A stretch of DNA of 64,000 nt. Origin: Arctopsyche grandis (taxonomy: Eukaryota > Arthropoda > Insecta > Trichoptera > Hydropsychidae). The translations under genes and the position numbers were made by a program. Shown here piece after piece: positions 56,201-64,000 of the stretch. The stretch is taken from positions 6,882,001 through 6,946,000 of the forward strand of contig NC_135360.1 in assembly GCF_051622035.1 (NCBI RefSeq), read 5' to 3'. The notes under the pieces were generated by a model. It did not search any database and had not been told where the DNA came from. It worked only from the letters and a program-made list of their open reading frames with translations. The stretch's first letter is position 1. Every line of letters starts with the position of its first letter.

Positions 56201-57960
56201 AAATGTACATATGTATATTGAGTCGTGCAATTATATACATAATATTCTACGATTTATTTAGTTACATAAAATGTAAATATCGTCGGTATACAGGCAGAAA
56301 GTTTTAAGTCAATATTTCTTGTTTTGAGAAGATCGTTTTTTTTCGAAAATCGAGGGGTTTGAAGCTCTCCATTTTGTGACTTAAATCATTATTCATTTTT
56401 TGTTTGACTAACAAACTCTATATACATATATAATATATCAGTGATTCGTTGAAATAAATGTTGATAATTTTGGTCCAAATCAGACATATGTATATGTAGA
56501 TATAGTAGGTATCTCAAAAGTCAATATTTATAAAAGCACACATTCGATACAATACTCCTTAGTCCCTTATAAAAAGAGAAAAAAAAACTTATTACGAATA
56601 ATTCAGCTAATTGATTTGAGTCCCCGCTAAACTGTCCAATTAAATTACTGCTATGTAATTTTTATATTTTTAGACTATATGCCCAGTGCATTATCATCGG
56701 GTGCTTTATTAGAATAATATTTTAATCTGACATACGATATAAAAACGAGAGAAAAAATTTTCGCCACTTTGTCTCGTCCGTTCGTTTTTCGCCAGGATGT
56801 CGCATACCGAACATATCAGCATCTGAAAGGGCGGATATGCCATTTTTATTGTGAAAAGTTTTGACCTTGTAAACGAATTCGTAGTGATTTAAGAAGACAT
56901 TTTTATATGACAATTGTGACGCACTCGTACGTCCGTCCGGACGTTCATTATGCGGCCGGCCTCGAAGCAACGAAAGCACACGCAATAAATATAGAAAATG
57001 GAGAATCTGCGTTGCGAACATTACGCGATTTGGTGGGTCGTTACCGTATATTTCGCACAATTTGTTTTGTTGCCGGTACGCAAACGTAATACGCTTAATG
57101 AGCGCAACATTTTCACGTATCACTTATCTACGCCATATTTATTCCAAAACCCCACTTTATACCCTCCGAACTCTCTCCCTCCCCCGTTTCGCGGACATAA
57201 AAACGGGGAAATAACGCGTCATTAGGGCTAAAATTTAATATCGTTTCAAATGTTGTTTTTCTCGGTGATTAATGGCGATGCCCTCTTCGCTCTCGACGTG
57301 TATATATTCACCCCCCCCCCCGAGTTTTTTTTGAATTGTGAGTTTTCCCGCGGAAAATTAGCATGAGCTCGAATGGGTGTGTCGTCAATGGCGTTCGCTC
57401 TGTTTGGTTTTGCGGCTTTTAATCGTGTCAATGTGTCAACTTTAGGTGTGTGTTTTCGGTTCTGAAGAATATGAACAGATGGTGAGCAACGTGTCAAAAT
57501 TTGTCTCTGACACGTGTGCTTGGATTTTTCATCGCGTGTATTGTACATATGTATGTATGTATGTGCGTCTGAAATATTCTCTTTGGTGGATTTATTTTCT
57601 TTATTGTTGATTAAATTTCAATCGAATAATTGAAAACAATTAAGTGGCATCAAAATGCAAAATGGCCCAATTTAAACCTGTTCGTATTTTTGCAAAACTA
57701 CGTTATTACTTAATTACTTTCGATCATTTTGAATACATATTTTTTTATCTTGCTGTAGGTATGTAACTGTTATGGAATGAGAAGTTGGTCAGAAAAGGAA
57801 ATATTTACTTTCAACGCTCTACGATTTAATAAAAACATTTTTTGGTTGATAAACACATGGCATATTTACTAGGTTTTGATATGAATCATAGCTACAGTTT
57901 TTTCTCAATTAATTTAATGCTTATATTAATTATTAATATTAAATATTATAATCCTTATAT
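56201..57960. other. Gene-poor sequence
   Basis: A 133-codon minus-strand frame at 56722-57123 shows no motif. GC is moderately higher at 56900-57400. No exon is supported. Confidence 0.4.
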
Positions 57961-58288
57961 CATCATCTACAGCCATTCACCATCCACTGCTGGATGAAGG
58001 CCTCTCCAACACGCCTCCACTCATTCCATCTCACCCCATACATTTTCCTAATTTCGTCTATCCATCTTCCCTGCGGTCTTCCTCTTACCCTTTTGCATTC
58101 TCTCAGGTACCAGTCAAGTACTTATTTTGTACATTTTTCGTCCATTCTTCTAGTCACGTGACCCGCCCATTGCCATTTCAATCTCTTTACTCTATCTACT
58201 ATGTCCACTACCCTTGTCATACTTCTCACCCACTTGTTCCGCTTCCTGTCTTTCCTTGTTATGCCGAGCATACAGCGTTCGAATGCTA
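57961..58288 (-). mobile_element. RTE-type non-LTR retrotransposon 3' end
   Basis: In the minus direction the end of an RTE open reading frame is readable: ERCMLGITRKDRKRNKW, then RVVDIVDRVKRLKWQWAGHV and TRRMDEK, followed by WYLRECKRV-like and EMYGVRWNEW blocks and the tail GGCTGTAGATGATG at 57961. These are the conserved C-terminal blocks of RTE reverse transcriptases. It is the best preserved of four copies and 5'-truncated. Confidence 0.85.
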
Positions 58289-58312
58289 TATATAGGTATA
58301 TATACATATATA

Positions 58313-58412
58313 CAGACTTGGATATTTGTGACTCCAAATCGATCGTTTCTTATCAGAGTTTGCCAATTTATCTGATTTCACTGTTGAAACGGTTCCTCCA
58401 TCATATTGGCAA
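58313..58412 (+). mobile_element. SINE body fragment, plus strand
   Basis: GACTTGGATATTTGTGACTC, AATCGATCGTTTCTTATCAG and AATTTATCTGATTTCACTG match the body of the 42-kb SINE; the tRNA head is missing. Confidence 0.65.
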
Positions 58413-58671
58413 AATTCATCCTACCCAATATGTCACAAATATCTGACTTTGATTTATGTACAATATGTAAAAAAAATATGTACAAGTCTGAATCCATAGA
58501 TGTCTATGGGTTAATTAATTAATTGTTAATTTCGTGTTCATCAGCCTCTCGAAATACAGCGATTTATGTAATCAAAATACTGCAGTGTTTGTATTAAATT
58601 AACTGTCTAGGAAGGCGTATTGGGGTCTATCTGTTAGGCCTTCCTGGTATATATCTATGTAAAATAAAATA

Positions 58672-58884
58672 AAATATAAAACCGGAACGGTGTCTGTAAT
58701 TCGTTTCTGATTGGCTGGATTGGTCTAAGACGTTTGTGATTGGTCGTTCGTTAAATATTATTAATTCGATTGAAATAAATTTAATAAAAAGTAAAACAAA
58801 TGAAGATTTGTTTCATATTTCGACGGTATTCTCACTACTAGACTTCATTTCCATTTACCGAGCGAAGCCGGGTAGCACCATTAG
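58672..58884 (+). mobile_element. Helitron-like element, plus strand
   Basis: AATATAAAACCGGAACGG, TTCGTTTCTGATTGGCTG and the 3' end ACCGAGCGAAGCCGGGT, AGCACCATTAG (CTRR position reads TTAG). Sister to 28488-28751, with one GATTGG block deleted. Confidence 0.68.
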
Positions 58885-59635
58885 TAATAATATAAAATAC
58901 ACTATAAGAGTCTAAGTGCATGAGCTGCAGGCAGAGATCTGCGATTTCGATCTTTGGTACTCCTTTCTAGCATAATTTATTAAAATTTGTGTAATGTTTT
59001 TATTTTGATAATTAAAATTTTGTTCACTTGCTTCAAAAATGGAGATGACCGCCAAATAAACGTGTTTTTGACAGTTGTATTATATTATATTTGGACCCCA
59101 ATTACCTATTATGTATGTAAACTGCAGAGTAATCACGGCCTTGAATATATGTATGTACATATGTATATTTAAAATAAAACGTAAACAATGTAAGATAACC
59201 GATTCGATCAACGGTTAAAAATAAATAAATGTTCTTATAAATAATATCAGAGATTCTCAATCATGAAATAAAAACAACACATTATTATTTTTTATTTAAC
59301 TTCGAACTATTAAACAACGTCGTAAATCACCTGTGCTATGAAAATATTCCAAAGTTGAAAAATCGTCGTCAATTAGCGCTTTTTATTACATCAATCGCAA
59401 ATGATTGCCCCTGTCGACCCCCACACTGACATTTAAAAATAGTCGACGCAAGTTTCACGTGTTTTTCTACATATTATGCATAAATTTAGAAGCAAAGATA
59501 AAATTAAATAATAAAAAAAATCGTTATGCAAAGTTGTGCGTAATCGAAATTTATTCCTTTTGAATATTTTACTGTAGATTCCTTTACATGTAGCTGCTTC
59601 ATATTACATATCATATATTTTGTTGATTGTAATAT
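58885..59635. other. AT-rich sequence, no feature seen
   Basis: No exon or repeat boundary is recognised. Confidence 0.4.
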
Positions 59636-59840
59636 GTTGTATCCTGCTCGCGCAAATTAAGTGAGTATGTACCGTTTACCATGCACCCTTTTTTTACATA
59701 CCTCCTTTACGTTTCACATGGCTTTCGTGTCAGTGGTCATTTTTATTTATCTTTCGACTTAAGATTTTTCGATTTTCGGTCTTTGCCTTCCGATATTTGC
59801 GTTTTCGGGCGTTTCACTTTCGGGCCCATGAGGTAGACCC
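59636..59840 (-). mobile_element. Half copy of foldback family A with a short insertion
   Basis: TATCCTGCTCGCGCAAATTA through ACCGTTTACCATGCACCC to GAGGTAGACCCC, the right half only. About 50 bp (59694-59745), beginning ACATACCTCCTTTACGTTTC and matching the end of repeat H, replace or interrupt the poly-T region. Confidence 0.75.
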
Positions 59841-60784
59841 CTCTTCACTGTATGATTGTTGACACCTGTTGCTTCTGTGTGTTTTTTTTTAGATCTACAT
59901 ACAACGGCATCAGAAAAAATAAATAATAATACAATTTAGCTCAATTTTTTTTGTATTTTGAATGAACTAAACTAAAATTGAATTCTACAATTTGTTTACG
60001 TCACAGCTCGGCTCTCGTTTGACAAATCGACAAATCAACTTCAAATATTAATCAAATTACATCTCCGAAAAAGTTCAAGGACGTCGAATTATCGAACCGA
60101 AAACGGTACACAATGTACATATATGTATATTACGCCGATCCATTGAGTTGAAACAAAACAAATAAATCACTTTCTTTTGAACTTTTTCGACAGAATAACA
60201 AACGACGATGAAATTTCGGGACGGCGGCGCGGCAAATTGAAAATCCATACATACGTATGTATATAATTATTTCGGGTTTTCTGGAACAAGTTCGGGAATT
60301 ATTAAAACGTCGTTTACGACGAAACGGAAGAAGCTTTCGACGGAAAGTTTGCCGTAAAAGCTGAGCCGGCAGATTGATTGCCACGCGATAGTGATATATC
60401 AAAGTCAATATGTATATTTCGAAAGGGTACTCACTTTCGTATTTTATAACGCTTCATCGAAGCTTTTAATCCGCTAACGGCCGAACATGGAAACAATTTG
60501 TCAAACAAATCCTATCCATGTATGTAGTTTTATAAATTTCATATTGTTTAATGGAAAAAACACTTTAATAATGTAGCTTTCAGCACTTGCTATCGATTCA
60601 AAAATTAATTTGTAAATAGCTTTTCTATAGGGGGGAAATCTTAAATTTTCATAGCATATTGTATCTCCATCGAAAATCTACGTGTGTCATAAATAATGAT
60701 AACAACATTTTACCATCACAAAAATAAATGTCGGGTTAAATTACACCGTATGATAAAAAATACGTATACACGTGTATTTATAAT

Positions 60785-61240
60785 CCACCACTACGAAAAG
60801 TATTCTTTGGTACATTTTATATAGACACATTCATACCTAACGTGACGTAGACATGACATAACAAGAGTAGCCGACAAAATCCATTCATACTATACAGCAG
60901 CAACGTGTGCGCTGATCATCGTCGCATCTGAGCATTAAATTTTCAGAAGAAAATAAGGTGTGCAAATATGCAGGTGCCTTAAAAGAATTTAAAAGCCCTA
61001 AAAGAATTTGTCATCCAATTTTCGTCATCAATCTTCAGTCAACCAATTTTTTGCACATCTTCGAACACAACACTTATTCGTTTGTCTTAACAAAAATGTA
61101 ATATAATTTCGAAAGAGACTTTGTATGTAAGTTTTGGTTCGTAGAATCCTCGGCAACTATAAATTCAAGATCACAATATTGCTGTCGTTTACGTGAGCTG
61201 CTGTGCTGTGTTGTTGCCGTGGTAGATAGTATGAATAGAC
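60785..61240. mobile_element. Harbinger-type element remnant with Helitron fragment
   Basis: TACGAAAAGTATTCTTTGGT at the left and GATAGTATGAATAGAC at the right match the 24.4- and 34.2-kb Harbinger relatives; the left terminus is lost. Around 61098-61160, TAATATAATTTCGAAAGAGA and CTTTGTATGTAAG are a Helitron-like 5' fragment inserted within. Confidence 0.6.
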
Positions 61241-61904
61241 TTTACAGCATTTAAAGATTAGTTTAATGCTACGAAATTTTCCACATACGTACATATGTAG
61301 GTTTTCATTGAATCACAAATGTTTTTTGATTTTTTGAAATGGATTTTTTTTATATTATTAACATTTTAGATGTTTATTTTAAATAAAATTTAATCATTCT
61401 TTATATTAATTGCCGTTTTGAATAAAATTTAGGCAAGGCTGTCGAGATGACTCATTGTAGCCAGCAGCCACAGCTTGGTTTAGAAGGTAGTGTGAGAATA
61501 TGCCAGTATTTTTACAACACATGGCTTGGACGTTTATAAAATTCAAATCCTACTAGTTTACTGATTTTTATATGACAATTTTTGAGTAAGTTCCAAAATC
61601 ATTCATTCGTTGCTAATTAAATCATGTGTAATCGTAATGACATACTTTGTATGCATGTAGTATGGTGGTTGGCTATTGGAGCACTTAATTAGGTTTTATT
61701 ACGCGTATCGCGTTTCATATTGATAGTGTAATAGGATAGTGTGATAATCAGTAGCAACTCCGGGTTGTTTTTGAAATCTGCCATACTAGAATCACGATCT
61801 GTATTGATAGCGATGAGGCGCAAACACACTGGGTCGTACGGCATGGACTTGTTTCCAACTGGGAAGGGCGTTTCTTCGGGTCATAGATTTTTTACGATCT
61901 CACT
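61241..61904. other. AT-rich sequence, no feature seen
   Basis: No exon or repeat boundary is recognised. Confidence 0.4.
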
Positions 61905-62015
61905 ATTTCGACAAGTTTCTCCTACATTTTTTCAAATATGGAAATCACTGTTATCGATCACTGTCAATCCTTTATCAAACCAGGATAAAATATTACAGAA
62001 AACACTCTAGGGGCT
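61905..62015 (+). repeat. Dispersed repeat F, copy 3
   Basis: ACAAGTTTCTCCTACATTTT, ATATGGAAATCACTGTTATC and AGGATAAAATATTACAGAAA, the same family as 36885 and 39180. Confidence 0.7.
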
Positions 62016-62711
62016 GAGTTTTGAGAAGATGGCGACGAGACAGACTAAGCATGCTAGCGTTTTTTTTTTGTATGCAAAACTATCTAGAAAATAATGAAGA
62101 TTTCTCGATTCGATCAATATGATCCATTTCTGACAGTTCTATAGAATGGTGGTACGAGCTGCATTTTGCGATGAAAATTCAACATGGTTTGTATTGTTGA
62201 CGTTTCGTGAATATAATCCTCTGTGGGTTTTCATCGTATAGTTGTAGCGTGTTTGACCATTTGGCCTCTAGCTGTTATCGTTACGAAATTGATAGAATTT
62301 TATATAGGAATATTAAAAACGAAATGAGGTGAATTTATTAATTGATTATATTGATACAGGCATGTCATTGGTATTTATATCACACCGTTGTAAATTATGC
62401 TTGTGCACGTTTCCGTGCGTCGCATCCTCTTGAATCACGGCTAAAAATGTCGATTTCATTAAGAAAACGATCATCATATAATATTATAATAACGGCTTGT
62501 CTCGTAAAACGATTTCAATTTAATCCGAAGGCCGGAATATATATTTTATTTTAACCTTTTGCGTGGGGCCGTTCCGCGATTTGAATACTGAGCGCCCCTC
62601 ACTTTTTCACCTTTTTCGCGCTCGTTTAAACCTGTTGATGAAACGAATGTGCTCAAGATAAATATATATCACACCAGAATTAACGCACATTTTTTTACCG
62701 TTTCATCTGTA
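62016..62711. other. AT-rich sequence, no feature seen
   Basis: No exon or repeat boundary is recognised. Confidence 0.4.
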
Positions 62712-62745
62712 ACTACTGTTGTGCCCGTTGAAATTTCAACGGGTG
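62712..62745 (-). mobile_element. 20-bp perfect palindrome, possible Helitron-like 3' hairpin
   Basis: CCCGTTGAAATTTCAACGGG is a perfect palindrome. In the minus direction it is followed by CACAACAGTAG, the spacing expected between a Helitron hairpin and its CTRR end, although the terminal bases read GTAG. No 5' end was identified. Confidence 0.45.
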
Positions 62746-62860
62746 ATTTCGGAAACTCATTGATACATGATTTAAAATGAAGCTACAATACGTATAATAA
62801 TAATTAATCGAAATCGGAACTGAAACAGAGATCGGTGAATGGAACTGAAATAGGAAACTG

Positions 62861-63130
62861 AGTTTCCGAGATCGGAGTGAAAGACGCAGCGCGGTGGTAG
62901 AGTTAGTTGATTGTTGTTCCGTCGACGATCCGCCTCCGAATGAAGCACGGGCCAAAACCGCCTAATATTTATAGCGTGTACACTCAACACAGAGAGATCA
63001 TTGGTCAATGGATCGCGCGACCTTATTGGGTGTTTTAGGCAGCTTTTTCATACGTCGAGGCCTTTTTGGCGCGAACGCGCGATAAGACGATTAGTGATGG
63101 TAAACTGACAGTCCACGAGCACCAATTACG
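62861..63130 (+). repeat. Dispersed repeat J, copy 2
   Basis: The longer copy of the repeat at 46350: TGAAAGACGCAGCGCGGTGG, an extra 110-bp block with TATTTATAGCGTGTACAC, then ACGTCGAGGCCTTTTTGGCG and CAGTCCACGAGCACC. The TATTTATA inside the extra block and overall size could suit an LTR fragment, but this is unproven. Confidence 0.7.
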
Positions 63131-63210
63131 TAATATCTACGCTACATTATCAACAAACTCGACATACTATAAGCTAGAATTTGCGAGAGACAGTTTAGGT
63201 TACAAATTTT

Positions 63211-63368
63211 GGTGGAATCGGACAATTTGGCAAACTATGATTGGAAACGATCGACCTGGAGTCACATATATCCAAAGTATATATATACATATATGACCAG
63301 CAACACCGGGTCAAAGATTGAATCCATGACCCCTCAGTTAAAAGCATTACATTCTGAGCTATGCTGAC
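63211..63368 (-). mobile_element. tRNA-derived SINE, minus strand
   Basis: The minus orientation reads GTCAGCATAGCTCAGAATGT, AATGC and a B-box-like CATGGATTCAATC, then GTGACTCCAGGTCGATCG and TTTGCCAAATTGTCCGATT. The family A foldback is inserted at its 5' edge (63369). Confidence 0.75.
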
Positions 63369-63774
63369 GGGTCTACGTGGCGAGACAGAATGTTAAATTA
63401 CAGAAAACACAAATATCGGAAGGCAAAGATCGAAAATCGAAAGATCTTAAGTCGAAAGATCAAAAAAAAATTATGCATGGTAAACGGTACATACTCACTT
63501 AATTTGCGCGAGCAGGATACAACAGGAACAAGAGGAACATGCTTTTCCTCCCGTATTCTGCGCGCGCACATTAATACGGGAGGAAAAGCCTGTTCCTCTT
63601 GTTCCTGTTGTATCCTGCTCGCGCAAATTAAGTGAGTATGTACGTGAGTATGTGCCGTTTACCATGCACCATTTTTTTTTTGTTTTTTCGATTTAAGATC
63701 TTTCGATTGTCGATCTTTGCCTTCCGATATTTCCGTTTTCGGTAATTTAACATTCTGTCTCGTCACGGAGACCG
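63369..63774. mobile_element. Foldback MITE, family A, copy 3
   Basis: GGGTCTACGTGGCGAGACAG to GTCACGGAGACCG, 406 bp, nearly palindromic throughout (TTGCGCGAGCAGGATACAAC mirrored at 63609-63628). The flanking nonamers TATGCTGAC and GTTGCTGAT agree at 6 of 9 positions, a decayed target duplication. Confidence 0.88.
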
Positions 63775-63985
63775 GTTGCTGATATAACAGGTCGAAATCT
63801 TTGTTTTTTCTTTATATGCTGATAGAATATTTAATTTTGGTGGTTGAAATTTTTTGAAAGATGGGAATTGTTTGGTGGCAGTTTCGTGTTTTTTACCGGA
63901 AGAATTTCTAAGAAATTATAAAAAAGAAGCCGTAAGCTGAAGTAAGCTGTTCCGTGCGGCATTTGGCTCCGATTCCTTTTTATTA

Positions 63986-64000
63986 TCTAATATATAATTT
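63986..64000 (+). mobile_element. Helitron-like 5' end, cut by window edge
   Basis: A|TCTAATATATAATTT is identical to the start of the element at 10752. The rest lies outside the window. Confidence 0.45.

Noticed and set aside
56722-57123. 133-codon minus-strand frame
   Set aside because: No motif or family resemblance.
42083-63368. tRNA genes
   Set aside because: A- and B-box matches belong to repeated SINE heads that do not fold into full cloverleaves.

Overview
The window is eukaryotic nuclear DNA from an insect. It holds a Drosophila-type cryptochrome (cry), spliced genes with GT-AG introns, an AT-rich background with (TA)n and ACATATGTAC-type microsatellites, and an insect-style mixture of transposons. 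The order cannot be settled from sequence alone; a holometabolous insect is likely.

Three protein-coding genes look intact. (1) An intronless inducible-type Hsp70 (2781-4694, +) has a compact CCAAT/HSE/TATA promoter. Its promoter is duplicated as a 319-bp inverted repeat at the very start of the window, which predicts a second, divergently transcribed hsp70 just off the left edge. The protein ends in EEVS rather than the hallmark EEVD. (2) cry/cry1 (16058-22573, +) was reassembled as 11 exons with consistent phases into 537 residues; its introns are full of transposons. (3) Nubp2 (22993-24013, -) has 4 exons and 264 residues and is convergent with cry.

Layout: 1-5.2 kb is the hsp70 promoter pair, gene and duplicated 3' flank. 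From 5.2 to 16 kb is a transposon belt: foldback MITEs, a Harbinger MITE, a dead mariner, Helitron-like elements, a decayed hAT with an exact 8-bp target duplication, and a dead Tc1 element that ends 282 bp upstream of the cry start codon. From 16 to 24 kb are cry and Nubp2. From 24.4 to 28.8 kb are a Harbinger element, a GC-rich island with a good splice donor (possible non-coding first exon of a downstream gene), and nested Helitrons and hAT. From 28.8 to 64 kb I find no recognisable protein-coding exon. That part is AT-rich unique sequence with scattered RTE 3' fragments, tRNA-derived SINEs, MITEs and a second GC-rich island, and could be a very long intron or a gene desert.

The most unusual structures are the EEVS-tailed Hsp70 with its inverted promoter whose breakpoint falls inside a transposon; an array of four different MITEs at 44.1-44.7 kb, each separated by the same 8-bp target sequence; two foldback families with different termini that carry the same internal hairpin; an 87-bp intron-like insertion in the Tc1 transposase; and Helitron copies whose similarity continues past the predicted 5' terminus. 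All repeat-family calls were made by eye within this window and need database comparison.
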